DNA from: Morella rubra
Lineage: Eukaryota; Streptophyta; Magnoliopsida; Fagales; Myricaceae
NCBI GenBank assembly: GCA_003952965.2
Contig: CM025851.1
Span: 4,301,637 to 4,365,636 of the forward strand
Reading direction: 5' to 3'
DNA: 64,000 bases
The notes under the pieces are model-generated. The model saw nothing but the letters and a program-made list of their open reading frames with translations. It ran no database searches and was not told the origin of the DNA. Made by a program: the position numbers and the translations under genes. Shown here one piece after another: positions 1 through 12,385 of the stretch (its first letter is position 1; every line of letters begins with the position of its first letter).

Positions 1-2010
1 TGACCATAGCATAGCTAAGAATCTCGATAAGTTCCTGATGCATGAAACCCATATTGCGTGTCCCGAAAAAGCCAATAGTTCTTGGCCCTTGCTGTTGAAT
101 GGCCAATAACTCCTGGAAAAGAAAGTAAAAAATTAGAAATAACTTGAAGTAACAATAGATTGGAAAAGAGCTGGTATCATTTTTGATCTGCACAAAGCTT
201 TGGAGGATTTCACTTATTCAGGTGTTGAGAAAATTTATCGTAGTGAGAATAACAAAGCGCATGAGCTGGCCAAAGAGAGTGCACACAACTGGTTGCATAA
301 TTCTTGAACCCTGAACATGAATGTTTTCGTTTTCCATAATCAAGCTAAAGGCGCCTGTTTTAGTTTTGCGGTAGCCTTTGGTTAACTGAAATGGAACTAA
401 TAGTCTAATATGATAAGAAACTCAGCACTGGAACTTCAACTAAGAACATCATTACCGAGGAGTACTGCATCCCATGCATAGGGCAACGTGCTGCCTCAAT
501 TTCAAAAATAGTTACATACCTGAAGATAGTCCACATCTGGAATGGGTTTAAACTCTGATATCAAAACAGTCCCTGATCCTTCTACAATAGATTGAGCTTG
601 TGTTGGAATTTGATTGCCAACCTCTTCATCTGAACCAAACAAGCGAACCACATTCTCTTCTTGGTAATTGCAGTTATCCATGTCTTGATCTCTTCTCATA
701 TATCCACAAAGCCACTATACCAGTACATAAAAACAGAGTCCCTGGTAGTAAATCATTAGTGAAAACCAACTGCCCACAAAAGTGGTGATCATACAAAATC
801 ATGCCAACATGAGCTTCATTCAAGTTAATACTGGAGTGAGAGTACTACAGTGCAATCCACCAATCAAACCTGATTATTTCAAGAACGGGAAAGTTCAGAG
901 GGTGCTTGATTCTTCCTTGCAAGTGATAATGCATAGTGACAAGGAAAATTTCATTTGACATATACTCAACGAAAAGATGTTTACATTCCACCTGTTTTGA
1001 TAGAGTTCCTACAAAATTGAAAGACAACTGCCCAAATTCCTGATATCAGGATTATTTTAGATCCAAAAATGGAGGTGCATTAATGCCCATGAATTGGAAG
1101 GTCTCAGTAGGATAATCAATCTACGATATGGGGCCGTCCTTGATTGAACAAGTTTGAAGTTATTATAACAATGAATTTTTCCTTCTCTTTCTAATAATTC
1201 AGTCCGGATGTGTTGGATAAACAAATCTGCCACTCTATTGTTTGTGATTCTCTAACCTAAGCCCCGGGTCTCCAATGCAACACACCATACACTACTACCC
1301 TCAGACAATCAACCGCAACTCAAAATACAAACCAGTGTTTCATTAGGTAACCAATACATGTTAACAACAGAAATCCACTACAGCATCTTTCAGTTTAATA
1401 CTCAGAAACACCATAACTATTAACAAACGAGCCCCATTACGGCATTTTCAGTTCAATACTCTGGAAACTTTCATCACTCGGACAAACAAAACCTCCAATT
1501 TCAAATCCCCTTACATAAACTAAAGGAAGAAAGCTAATTGAAAGGTTGAGTGAAAGAGAGAGAGAATAACAGAGAGCAATGAGTGAACAGAGACCCATTG
1601 TAGCCTACGCACTCCTAACAAAAGTTAACGATAAGAAACTACCTGGAACTCACAACTTACGAAACTTCTGCATCCAAAACATTCTAAACATACGGAACCC
1701 AACTCTTAAATTCACCTACACACGCGCACTCACACACACACACACACCGAGAGAGAGAGAGATATACCATTGGTCTGGACAGAGAACGCCTGTGTTTCCG
1801 AGTACATCCGCGGTGAGAACAAGGAAACGATGACGATGAACGCAAAGAGGGAGAGTAGATACCGAATTTGGGGCTAGTAGGATGGAGGGTTTTCAGGGAT
1901 TTGCAAGGAAAATCTAGCGTAGAAAAAGAAGATGAAGAAGACGTCGAAGAAGAGAAAGAAGTGGCGGCGGTCAGAGGCAACAACAGCCTCAACGGTAAGG
2001 GCGCAGTCAT
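1..2010 (-). CDS. Plastid-targeted Rossmann-fold (DprA/LOG-like) protein, 5' part of gene
   Basis: Three exons are visible: 1768-2010, 520-714 and 1-112; the 3' part lies beyond the left edge. All joins are phase 0 with GT-AG borders (exon 1 ends ...SRPM, exon 2 opens WLCGYMRRDQ). The first ~75 residues are Ser/Thr/Pro-rich with basic residues and few acids, like a chloroplast transit peptide. Exon 2 holds the acidic conserved stretch NVVRLFGSDEEVGNQ, and exon 3 holds GPRTIGFFGTRNMGFMHQEL, the start of a nucleotide-binding-type Rossmann fold resembling the DprA/LOG superfamily. I recall a highly conserved plant protein of this type annotated only by fold; its biochemical role is unknown to me. 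It may correspond to Arabidopsis At2g43945, which would fit the neighbouring OEP37, but I am not certain. The start Met at 2008-2010 is the first in the transit-peptide frame. Exons are secure; function is weak. Confidence 0.82.
180..304 (+). mobile_element. RNase H-like C-terminal fragment in an intron
   Basis: Opposite to the host gene and inside its second intron, one + frame reads without stops into a C-terminal motif (IYRSENNKAHELAKESA, then a stop) that matches the spacing of the last helix of RNase H domains (R-E-N-x-x-A-H-x-LA). Plant LINEs and some other retroelements end in such a domain. Nothing else of an element is recognisable, so this is a short relic and family assignment is open. 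A chance ORF cannot be excluded. Confidence 0.3.
1733..1763. repeat. (CA)n-(GA)n microsatellite
   Basis: A compound dinucleotide tract, CA repeats followed by GA repeats, lies just inside intron 1 of the left-edge gene, within about 10 bp of the exon 1 donor at 1767. Length variation here would move close to the 5' splice site. Confidence 0.85.
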
Positions 2011-2629
2011 TGTTTCAGGCTCTCAGTTCCCAACACAAAGCTCCTATTTTACTTTCTTTTCTGCTTTCTCTTTCTCTTCCTTTCTTCCAACACCCTTTCC
2101 AAGTAATCAAAAAGGGCAAGCAAAATCCACTACGGACAGATGGAGGGAGGGAGAGAGGGAGAGCAACACAGAAAATTAGGAATTTTTTTTTTTTTTATGG
2201 GAACATTTGGATAGAATATGTATAGTGTGAGATATGGAAGGAATTTTAAGAAAAACGGGTTTCGCTTTCCATAACCTTTTGGCCTTTTACATTTTTGATT
2301 GGTTAAAAGTGAGTGAGGCCTCGTAACTTTTTTACCTCTTATAATTTTAGCCCCAGGAAGGAATCTTTTCACGACAGATAAACATAAAACACGTTTTAAA
2401 CTCCTAGCCGAATTTAAAATTATTTTAACTGAAACTACGTGTGCTAAACTTTATACAAGATCAAGGTTTCCAATGGTGTTGTTGCATTTTCTTCGTATGG
2501 TTCAAAAGCAACCTTCTGCTGGATGTAAAAGCGTACTTATCTTTTCGTTTTTCACGGAAAAAAACAACCCTTTTTTTGCAGATCACAAGTTCACGAAGAA
2601 CAGAGCAAGTGTCGCTATATCTGGGTAAC

Positions 2630-3420
2630 TAACGTGTGTGGCTTTGCGGCAATGATGTCAAATATTTGTCTGCCATCGGAATTTTTCTGTTTTATATTTC
2701 TGGTCTAAAATTTTGAGCACCTTAAAATTTTAGACATAATAAAAGAATTAGCCCTTCCTTAAAGATAAACAAAAACACGTTAAGATCCAGAAGAAAGTAG
2801 CAGCAAACAGAACTGCAAAGAGGTGTAAATATGTTTTTAAAATATTTTTTTAAAATAAGTCAAGTTTTACCGGAAATAATAAATATTTTTTCAATTCGAA
2901 GTAATTATAACGGTTAAACCCTTATTTTATAAATAAGTTAAAATTTTACGAAAAAAACACTATTCCACATCAACGTGTGTGCCGCTTTGCGCTAATGATA
3001 GCTACCATTTCCTGCTGGGAACAGCCACTGTTTATTTAACTGGTCTAGCTAATTTTGAGCACCTTAAAATTTTAGACATAATAAAAGGAGTGTTGTTCCG
3101 AAGTTTTTAGAAGTAGCAGCAAACAGAACTGCAAAGAGGTGTAAATATGTTTCAAGTAAAATATTTTTTTAAAATAAGTCAAAAGTTTTACGCGGAAATA
3201 TTTTATAAATATTTTTTCAATTCGAAGTAAAATATAAATAAATTTCATTCGACTTAAATTATTTTATACAATAAGTTAAAATTTTACGAAAAAAACATAA
3301 ACTATTTTCCACATTAAGTCATCTAATGAGTTGAGTTGTGCCGCAATCTTTATTAGCTACTAGCTACCATTTCCCGGTGCTGGGCAGCCACTACCTATTT
3401 AACCATATCAGCAGTTTTTT
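2630..3420. repeat. Imperfect ~345-bp tandem duplication
   Basis: Two diverged copies follow each other. Shared landmarks are ACGTGTGTG...GCTTTGCG, GAGCACCTTAAAATTTTAG, AGTAGCAGCAAACAGAACTG and a stretch ending TTAAAATTTTACGAAAAAA, seen near 2630-2960 and again near 2970-3310; the start of a third partial copy follows. Both copies contain the GTAAAATATTTT-type motif that forms a shorter array at 5250-5790. No gene is seen in 2400-3600. Confidence 0.7.
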
Positions 3421-3689
3421 CTCCCTCGACTAGGCTTTTTAAGCGGAATAATTCTGATCACCCAAGGCCAAGGGAGTAGAAAGGAGTGTTCACAAGCAAT
3501 TTTGGATGAAAGGATCTGGGTGTGGGTTGGGTTCTGGCCATTTTCCATAAATTTGCTTCCTTAGAAGAAAAAAGAAAAAACCAGAACCAGTACAAATGCG
3601 TGGGAAACTTACATTGTGACCGGCTTTACAAACGGAGGCAGCCTAAAAGGCAGAGGTAAACCGATGAGAACCTCTGAAAACTCAGCCAA

Positions 3690-4260
3690 ACATCACCGTT
3701 CTCCTGCTGCAAATAGATTATTGTGAAAAATACATTATCGAATAGAAACCTCGTGCAACAAAAATTACAAATGCACAACAACCAATTGATGTCCATGAGA
3801 CATGTACAGTAATAAGCATAGAATGTCATCTTGTGGCACTTGTAGCATGAATTGGACCTTCATCTTCATTGGCGCTGTCTTTGCTTTGCCAGCTTCATCT
3901 CTTAGTACCTGAAAACAGATCATCATGAAGCAATGCAAGAGCTAGCTGAACTGAAATTAATTTCCAGGCAAAACAAATTACAGCACTGAAATTAGAACAA
4001 CAAATCCATTGTTGCAGAATTGATGGCCCACAAGCACTCCCAGAACCCTACGAGGACAACATCTTACTAAAGCGTACTGTCAAGCGGTGAAGAAATAAAT
4101 ACAACGGTCAGAGCTATTGAATTTTGTTGCGCACACTTAAAGGAATTGGCTTAAAAGAAATATGTGAACGTAATTATCACACCCAATCCCATCCATTAAG
4201 TTTTCATTTCTTTAACGTCAGAAAGTTATCTAGCAACGAGTCCACGACTCAAAACACCAA
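3690..4260 (-). pseudogene. Partial copy of the OEP37 last exon and flanks
   Basis: This stretch is a diverged direct duplicate of the OEP37 3' region at about 15620-16390. It keeps most of the last-exon coding sequence (opposite 3820-3910: DEAGKAKTAPMKMKVQF), the intron beside it and the 3' flank. Relative to the intact copy it lacks about 125 bp covering the final codons (RSSALMFRVKKRWDI and the stop), and the splice acceptor area is altered (CTTAGTACCTG instead of CCAACCTG). No other OEP37 exon is present nearby, so it cannot encode the protein. The two copies are in the same orientation, 12 kb apart, on either side of the A-rich array. Confidence 0.85.
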
Positions 4261-4319
4261 CGTTACTTTGGAGGGAAATGCAACTCCCTTTTCCCCGAAA
4301 AGTGCATCCTCAAGAAACC

Positions 4320-4640
4320 TGATCACAAGTTTTTTGACGCACGTATTTCCAGAAGAAACGTTAAAGCTTTTCCAGTATTGGACATTTTCAATGAAAACAT
4401 TTTCCGAGAAATCGTATATGATTTTTATTCAATGTAAAACGTTTTCCGCAGCTAGCAAAACGTTTTTGAAGAAACGTAAAATCTTTGCCCCAAGTTATTT
4501 TCAGTGAAAATGTTTTTGAAGAAACTTAAAAGGTTTTCCATGAGAAGTCATTTCTGTGAAAATGTAAAATGTTCTCCCTGAGAAGTTATTTTCAGCTGTC
4601 ATTTTCAACATAAAATGTAAATATGTTGGTTTTCGCATAA
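4320..4640. repeat. Dispersed copies of the GTAAAA/TGAAAACA repeat
   Basis: Several degenerate copies of a motif set (GAAACGTAAA, ATGAAAACATTTTCC, GTAAAACGTTTTCCGCAGC) alternate here with irregular spacing. They match the units of the better-ordered array at 5250-5790, so both belong to one repeat family. The 4640-5240 stretch between them shows no gene. Confidence 0.6.
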
Positions 4641-5244
4641 ACAGATTTCTGATTAGACACATTTTGAGTTAAAAAATATGTTCAAACGAAATGTGAAATG
4701 TCTATCTAAAGTGCGAAGTAGCAATGAAAAATATAATCGTACTCCTCATCTTATCTCCAAGCGACTATGAGAGCTCTAGAAAGTTACATTGCCCTTAAAG
4801 TTAACTCTTGCTATATAACAAGCTGGATGAGATATCTTAGCGGTCCAGTTGGACATATATACTTCATAGCTTAATTTTGTTTTTGGCTATTGCATTCAGT
4901 AGAAATAGCTGTGGATGGATGATTTGCCGAAAAAAATTAAAAGGGAATTTAAAAACCCACCAATTCCTCGGATAAGTTGCATTGGCCACCTCCGATCAAT
5001 AACATGGTCTTAGAAATTTCTAGGTATGGGAACGACTTTACTTTTGAGAAATTGGAACATAAGAGGCAAGCGTCTATGGATAATGCTTCTACTTTGTCCA
5101 CTGACATCAAAGAACATGAAGCAAGGGAGCATAGTTTATGGTAGGCTGTTCACAGGGCGCCCAACCCGCACCCGACCGAATAGTGTTAGGTTATGCGTGG
5201 GCCTTGACGTGGGAGGGCCCAAAACATTTGAGCCTGCCTTATAT

Positions 5245-5790
5245 TCGGAAGAAACGTAAAAGTATTTACGATGTAACGAAAACAATTTCTCAAGAGCTGT
5301 AAATAAGTTTCGTTCGACGTAAAACATTTTTTGCAACAAGTCGGAAGTTTTACGAAGAAATGTAAAAATATTTACGGTGTAATGAAAACAATTTACCAAG
5401 AGTCTTAAATATGTTTTGTTCAACGTAAAACATTTTCTACAGCAACTCAAAGTTTTACAAAGAAACGTAAAAATGTTTTACAGTCTAATTGATTTTCGAA
5501 TGAAAACATTTTTCCAAGAATTGTAAATAGATTTCGTTCGTTCGAAGTAAAATATTTTCTGCAGCAAGTCAAAATTTTACCAAAAAACGTAAAAGTATTT
5601 ACGGTTTAACGAAAACAATTTCCCAAGAGTTGTATATAGGTTTCATTTGACGTAAAACATTTTTTGTAACAAGTCAAAGTTTTATGAAAAACATAAAAAT
5701 ATTTACGGTGTAATGAAAACAATTTCCTAAGAAGCGTAAATAGATTTCGTTTGACTTAAAATATTTTCTACATCATGCTCTTAGAAATTT
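5245..5790. repeat. Tandem array, ~105-bp unit, about five copies
   Basis: The anchor GTAAAANTATTTACGGTGTAA (N varies) recurs near 5256, 5360, 5465, 5586 and 5690, giving a unit of about 105 bp with one longer interval. Each unit has the order: GAAACGTAAA, TATTTACG, GAAAACAATTT, GTAAATA-GTTTCGTTCGA, CGTAAAACATTTT, CAAGTC-AAGTTTTAC. Copies differ at many positions, so the array is old. Confidence 0.75.
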
Positions 5791-5799
5791 CAACCTTTT

Positions 5800-7095
5800 A
5801 GGTATTAGCTAGAAATGGTTCAAGTGTTTTTTCAGCTTTATAGGTATGGGAAAGGTTTTGTTTTTGGAAAATACGAGGGAAGTGCTAAGGGAGAATACTT
5901 TAAGATGTTTGTGTTTCCTGAAGTGAATTGGTAAATGCCATCAGGGCATGAGAAGAATGCATGAAGACGACAATACTATAATAATATTCTCTCTGACTTT
6001 GATAGGTGAGCATAATTTGTTCATTATCACATGAAGTTGTCTAGTCAAGACTCTGATCATGGATGCACTTCGTTTTTTCGATTAAATTTGTATAATCAAC
6101 AGAGTAATTGTGATAGAGACGAAGATAGAGACGATCAATTCAAGGTATGAGAGAAGCTAAAGGACGAAAAAGAACCCATACAGGACAAGTGAATAAATCT
6201 ACTGAAGGTGCAGTGTTACAGCAGATCATCAGACCATGAACATCCCGAACTTGGAGTAGCTAACACCAACAGCCACTAGTGGAAAGGAGTCGCCGCTACT
6301 AGTAGAGGAGCACCACCACTCACTGTGGCGCCAGGACAAAAAGTGCAGAGGACAATCCCAAGAGTTGAAGTAACACCACCACCTATGGTGGTGAAGGGAG
6401 GCAATGCCACCGTGTAGGGTGGCGACGACGGCAAGAGACCCTAATGGTTGCTGGATATGGAACTATTTTAGGAAGTCTATCTTAAGTATAAGTGGTTTTA
6501 TTTTGAGTTTTATTTGAATTCAATTCTCTTAAATTAATTGAATAAGATTTGTAATTCAAATCTACTAAATTTTAGGATAGATTTCGGGTGCAATCTCCCA
6601 AATTTTAGGGATAGAATCCTATGGAGAGACAGTCATCTAAAAAAGGGTTAGCACATTATAAGAGAGTCATTCATTCAGAGAATAGAGATTTCCTAAGTTT
6701 TTGTGACTTGCTGAATATATGCGCGTATATGTTATTCAGTGTTTGTTTGAGACTAATAACCTTATTTACTTGAGATTCATTCTAGACTAGTACCTTACTT
6801 TAAATATTTGGCTTTTGTGCAGCATATTTTGGTCAAGGTATCTCAAACAATATCTAACTTCTTCATATTCTATCTTGTATATTAATCTAGGTTCTAAACT
6901 TAATCATGCCAAAATCATCTAGTCATAGCATCACATTACGAATTCAAATTGGACACTAACAACTCAATTGAGTCTTAAACAATGATGAATATATAAAACT
7001 TATAATTAAATTAAGGTTAGGTCAACTTTATTACTCAGAATAATCTTTTAAAATCTAAACAAAATTCTTCGAGGATTCACCTTATCACGCAAAAT
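5800..7095. other. Intergenic DNA without a recognisable gene
   Basis: No coding frame or RNA gene is convincing. A GC-richer part at 6240-6440 has repeated CACCACC/GTGGTG words, and 6470-6860 is AT-rich with long pyrimidine tracts that look somewhat like retroelement terminal sequence, but I found no paired terminal repeat or primer-binding site. Confidence 0.5.
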
Positions 7096-7098
7096 CAG

Positions 7099-7224
7099 TA
7101 TGTCTTATCACTGCCCACAACTTCAGCCAATGTGGATTCTTTCTATCCTAAGCCTCTTTTGTATGTCTAATCACCGCCCACAATTTCAGCCAACGCGGAT
7201 TCTTTCTATCCTAAACCTCATAAA
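7099..7224. repeat. 63-bp tandem duplication
   Basis: Two adjacent copies of a 63-bp unit begin TATGTCT at 7099 and 7162 and share GCCCACAA-TTCAGCCAA and GGATTCTTTCTATCCTAA. They differ at only a few positions, so the event is fairly recent. Confidence 0.85.
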
Positions 7225-7585
7225 AGATACGTCTTATTGGATTTCCACTATCATCTGTCTATTCCTTCAGAAATGAAAGTTGTGTCATTCTTAAATGTCG
7301 AGTCTTGGGTTAGTACGGTACCGTTTGTTTCTTTAATATTTTGGGGTATAAAATTTTTAGTAAAATAAATACATTCTAAAATTTTTAATTTTTACATATA
7401 TACACTTCACATTTCACAAATCTCAATAAATCTCAATAAAGTAAAGATTCTCAAAATTTCAGAAATATTCTCTGAAATTTTGGTAAACAAACACCTCCTA
7501 AGAGTCTCCAAGAAGTAAACAAGAGTTGGAAAGTAAACAGATAAATGAGAGTTTACTGTGTACTACTTTCCAATCAGAAACCCAA

Positions 7586-7780
7586 GTAAATTTATAACAC
7601 ACAAACCAAACGAAAAAGGATATGGACAAAAGCAAACGTTCGGTTTTAGTGAATCTCAAGAATTTTTTGTTACGTAACGTATAAAAAAAGTGTTTGGAAC
7701 AAGAACACACAGTAAATTTATAACACACAAACCAACGAAAAAGGATATGGACAAAAGCAAACGTTCGGTTTTAGTGAATT
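7586..7780. repeat. Direct repeat of ~68 bp, period 126 bp
   Basis: The block starting GTAAATTTATAACACACAAA occurs at 7586 and 7712 and continues almost identically through GGATATGGACAAAAGC and CGTTCGGTTTTAGTGAAT. A 57-bp unrelated spacer lies between. It directly precedes the A-rich array. Confidence 0.85.
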
Positions 7781-10140
7781 TTGAAAATTTTTTGTGTTTT
7801 GAGAATTTTTAGGTAATGTTAACTTTATTGATATGCGTGTTGTAGTTATTTTTATGTGGTGTTAAAAATGATGTTTGGTTGTAGAATTTTTTGTATAGTG
7901 AGGATTCAAAAAAATAAAATTTTTTTTTTACCGAACAATACCAAAGAAAATCTTGGTTGGAGTTTATAACATTTTGGTTCTTGTTTTACTGTACAAAAAA
8001 GAAAAGAATACAAATTTGGAAAAAGTTAAAATGAATAAAAAAAACAGAACATAAATAAAACTAAATAAAGAAAAACTAAACAAGAAACCCAGGATAAACA
8101 CAACATAAGGAAAAATTAAATAAAAAAGAAAACAGAAAATGGAAAATGGAAAATAGAAAAAAATCTAAATCAGCAAATAAAAGGATACAAATACCAAAAC
8201 AAAACGAAAGACTGCAATAGAAAAAGGGAAAAAAAATATCAACTAGTGAACAAAAGAAAATACTTTCGGAAACAGAACATACACAAAAAAACAAAAATGA
8301 GAATAAAAGAATGCAAATTTTGAAAACCTTAAAATGAAACAAACAAGAAACACATAAATTACAATTTGGGAAACAAGAAGAAAGAGGAAAAAAAATTCCC
8401 AATCAGCAAATAAACGGGTACAATTTGGGAAAATGCATAACATTCGAAAACAAATAAATTACACATAGAAGAAAAAAAAACCCAATCAGCAAATAAAAGG
8501 GTACAATTTAGAAAAATTGCATAAAAACCAAAAACAAATAAGTTACACCACAAAAATTAAATGAAAATAGACATAAATTAAAAATACAAAACTGAAATCA
8601 ACTTTTAAGAACACAAAACAGAGTATGGAACAAAAGAATATCAATTAAAAAATATACACTAAAAGTACCTATCCTAGAAAAGTAAATGACAAGTAACAAC
8701 AAAATATAGAATAGAAAAAATAAAATCCTGCAAATAAAGGGATGCTAATTTTGAAAACCTTAAAATGAAACAAAAAAGAAACAAGACTCAAACAGAACAT
8801 AAGTGAAACAACAAGGAAAATAGAAAAAAAAAAAAAAATCCAATAAAAGAGTTACACAACAAAAATTACATGAAAATACCCCATAGAGTAAAAATACATA
8901 ACAGAATATGGAATAAAAGTATGTATCCTAGAAAAGTACAGAGGAGTAAACAAAAAAAAAAAAAAATTCAAAAATGAAATAACTTTTAAAAATATAATAC
9001 TAAAAGATTACTAAAAGAAGTAAACAGAAAAATATTAATAAACAAATAAAGGGTTACTTAACAATTTCATTTTTGAATTTGTATAAATATGGAACGAAGC
9101 ATAAAAGAAGTAAAAAAAATGAGTACAGTGTCACAACAAAAATTAAATGAAAATTTCACTTAAAGTAAAAATACGAGACAGAAAATAAAACTAAACAAAA
9201 AGAAACAAAATACAAAACTGAACTGAAAAGAACAGAAATATAAAACAACAAAAATAACAAAATATCTGTAAATAAAAAGATACAAATTTTCAAAAGGTTA
9301 AAATCAAAAAAAAATTACACAAAGAAAAAAAAATTATCAAAATACAAATAGAGCATTAAGAATATTTAAAAACAATCTTTTGTTATGTATTTTTACAAAA
9401 AGAAAATTAAAAAAACAGCAAAGAAAAAATGTAAATAGAAAAACAAAAAAAAAACCATATTAATCAGCAAATAAAGACTGACAACAAAAATAGAATAGAA
9501 AAAAAAACAACCTGCAAATAAAGGGATGCTAATTTTGAAAACCTTAAAATGAAACAAACATAAAATGCATACTTTCGCAACCCAGACAGAAAATAGGTGC
9601 AAGAAAAAGAAAAAGTAAAAAAAATTCAATCAGCAAATAAACGGGTAGAATTTGGGAAAATGCATAAAATCAAAAAAAAAATTACACAACTGAAATTAAA
9701 TGAAAATACCAATAAAAGTAAGAATACAAAACAGAGTATCCAACAAAAAAATGGTAAATTGAAAAAAATACAATAAAAGTAAAATGAAAACAAAAATATT
9801 ATTCGAAACTCAAGTGTACTTTAAAGAAATAATACAAAAGGAATATTGAAAAAGCAAAGAAAAAAAAGTAAACAGAAAAAGGAAAAAATATATTAATAAC
9901 CAAATAAAGGGTTACTTACCACTTTTTTTTTTAATTTGCACTACAAATATCGATCGAGGCATAAAAAAAAAAAAGTTACACAAGAAAGATTAAATGAAAC
10001 ATAATTCAAAACCGAACTCTTATTAATATCAGAAAATATAAAGATATAAATTTTCAAAAGGTTAAAATCCAAAAACAAAAAAGTGACACAAAGAAGAAAA
10101 AAACTATCAAGCAGCAAATAAAAGGTTCCAATTTGCATCC

Positions 10141-10565
10141 CTTATTAATATGTTTTTGTTTTTCTATTTACTTTTATGCTTTGCTGTTTTTTTAAAGTTC
10201 TTTTTGTATTATATTTTTAAATTTGATTTCAGTTTTGAATTATTACTTTTTCTGTTTATTTTTAGCATAATTTATTTGGAGACCTACTGTTACTGTATAT
10301 TTTTTTCTTTTTCTCGTTTTGGAGACATTTTCCTTTGATTTTTGTTGTGAACTTATTTATTTTTTTTATTTTATGAATTTGCACAAATTGTAACCTTTTA
10401 TTTAGTGCTTGATACTTTTTTTCTTCCTTGCGTCACTTTTTTGTTTTTGGATTTTAACCTTTTGAAAAATTTTAACTTTTTATTTGCAGATATTTTGTTC
10501 TTTAAACAGAACTTTAATTGGTTTTTTGATTTTATGCATTTTCTCACATTGAAACCTTTTAACTG
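10141..10565 (-). repeat. Inverted (T-rich) segment of the array, foldback arm
   Basis: Here the + strand abruptly becomes T-rich and carries the reverse complement of array phrases. The stretch 10385-10475 (CTTGATAC, GTCACTTTTTTGTTTTTGG, TTTTAACCTTTTGAAAA) pairs with 10050-10140, giving a stem of roughly 90 bp around a ~245-bp loop. The switch back to A-rich sequence occurs at about 10565. Confidence 0.8.
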
Positions 10566-11974
10566 AAAAAAAAAGTACCAACAAAAAAGATTATAGAGAA
10601 GAAAAAAAAAACAACCAGCAAATAACGGGGTGCAAATTTTGAAAACCATAAAACGAAACGAAGAAGAAACACAAACCGAACACAACATAAGTGAAACAAA
10701 GAAAACAAAAAGAAAAACGAAAAAAAAAATCCCAATCAACAAATAAAAGGGTACAATTTGGAAAAAAAAAAAAAGTTTCACAACAAAAATTAAATAAAAA
10801 ATACCACATAAAGTAAAAATACAAAACGAGTATGAACTAAAAAAAGATCAATTGAAAAAAAAAACACTAAGAGTACCTATCCTAAAAACTGAAATGTACT
10901 TTAAAGAAATAATACAAAGAGAATATTAAAAAAGCAAAGGCAAAAAAGTAAACAAAAAAAAGGAAAAAACATATTATTCAGCAAATAAAGGGTTACTTAT
11001 CATTTTCTTTTTTGAATTTGCTCAACAAATTTGGAACAATAAACAAAATTAAAAAAAAATTGAGTTCCACAACAAATTAAATTAAATGAAAACGTTACAT
11101 TAAGTAACAATACGAAAAAGAAAATGATCAAATAAAAAATATTTAAAGGGTGTATCCAAGAAATATATATGCTAAAACTAAACATTTAAGAAACATGATA
11201 CAAAACTGAACTCAAAAGACCATAAATAAGCGAACAACAAAAACGGAAGAGAAAAAAAAAATATCAGCAGATAAAAAAGAAATATATCAGCAAATTAATA
11301 CCGTAAAAGTTCGTAACCAAGAAAAAGTAAGCGAAAAAATAAACCAAAAAAAAATATAATTCAAAACAGAAATCAGCTTTAAATAGAAAAAAAAAAAACC
11401 GGAAAAGCAAAACAGTAAATAGAAAAAAAAAATATTAATCCAAAGAAAGAGTAACAACGAAAAATAGAATAGAAAAGCAAAAAAAAAACATCCTGCAAAT
11501 AAAGAGATGCTAATTTTGAAAACCTTACCAATGAAACAAACAAGAAACACAAACCAAACAGAAGATAAGTGAAACAAAATGACAGCAAAAAAATCCCAAT
11601 CAGCAAGTAAACGGTACAATTTGGAAAAATGCATAAAATCCAAAAACAAATAAGTTACACAACAAAAATTAAAAGATGATACCACATAAACTAAAATACA
11701 AAACAGAATATGGAACAAAAATAGATCAATTAAAAAAATTCACTAAAAGTACTCATCCTAGAAAAGTACCCGAGGAGTAATCAGAAAAAAAAAAATTTCA
11801 AAAATGAAATCAACTTTTCGAAACATAATACAAAAAGAATATTATGTTTGCTCTACAAATTTGTAACGATGCATATAAAAAAAAATTGAGTGTGTAAAAA
11901 TACGAAAAAGAAAACAAAATTCAAAAACAAATAAGTTGCCCAAAGAAGAAAAAAACTATCAAGCAGCGGTTGGA

Positions 11975-12385
11975 TTTGCATTCCTTTAGTTTTCTGGTTA
12001 TTTTTTTTTCATTTTCTATTATCTTTTTCGTTGATCTCTTTATTTGTTGATTAATATGTTTTTTTCTTCTATAAAGTTCTTTTTGTATTATATTTTTAAA
12101 GTTGATTTAAGTTTTGAATTAAATTTTTTTCTGTTTATTTTTCTCTTTTCTTGAATACATATTTTTATTGTATATGTTTCATTTTCTCTTTTTATGTTTC
12201 CATTCTCTGTTTGGTATATTACTTTATGAGACATTTTCATTTGATTTTTGTTGTGAACTTATTTGATTTTTTGATTTTATACATTTTCACAAATTCTAAC
12301 ATTTTATTTGCTGCTTGATAGTTTTTTTCAACTTTGTGTAACTTTTTTTTTTTTATGCATTTTCTCAAATTGTAACCTTTAAACA
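11975..12385 (-). repeat. Second inverted (T-rich) segment of the array
   Basis: This is a diverged copy of the inverted segment at 10141-10565, with shared phrases AAAGTTCTTTTTGTATTATA, GACATTTTC-TTTGATTTTTG and TTGTGAACTTATTT. The preceding A-rich sequence again ends in AAAAAACTATCAAGCAGC, so the inversion junction is part of the repeated unit rather than an independent event. TTTGCTGCTTGATAGTTTTT at about 12308-12330 pairs with that junction. Confidence 0.78.

Noticed and set aside
5139-5240. GC-rich patch CAACCCGCACCCGACC, similar to ends of some hAT-type non-autonomous elements
   Set aside because: No matching opposite end or 8-bp target duplication was found.
6470-6860. Possible retroelement long terminal repeat remnant
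   Set aside because: No second terminal repeat, no primer-binding site and no coding domain nearby; composition alone is not enough.
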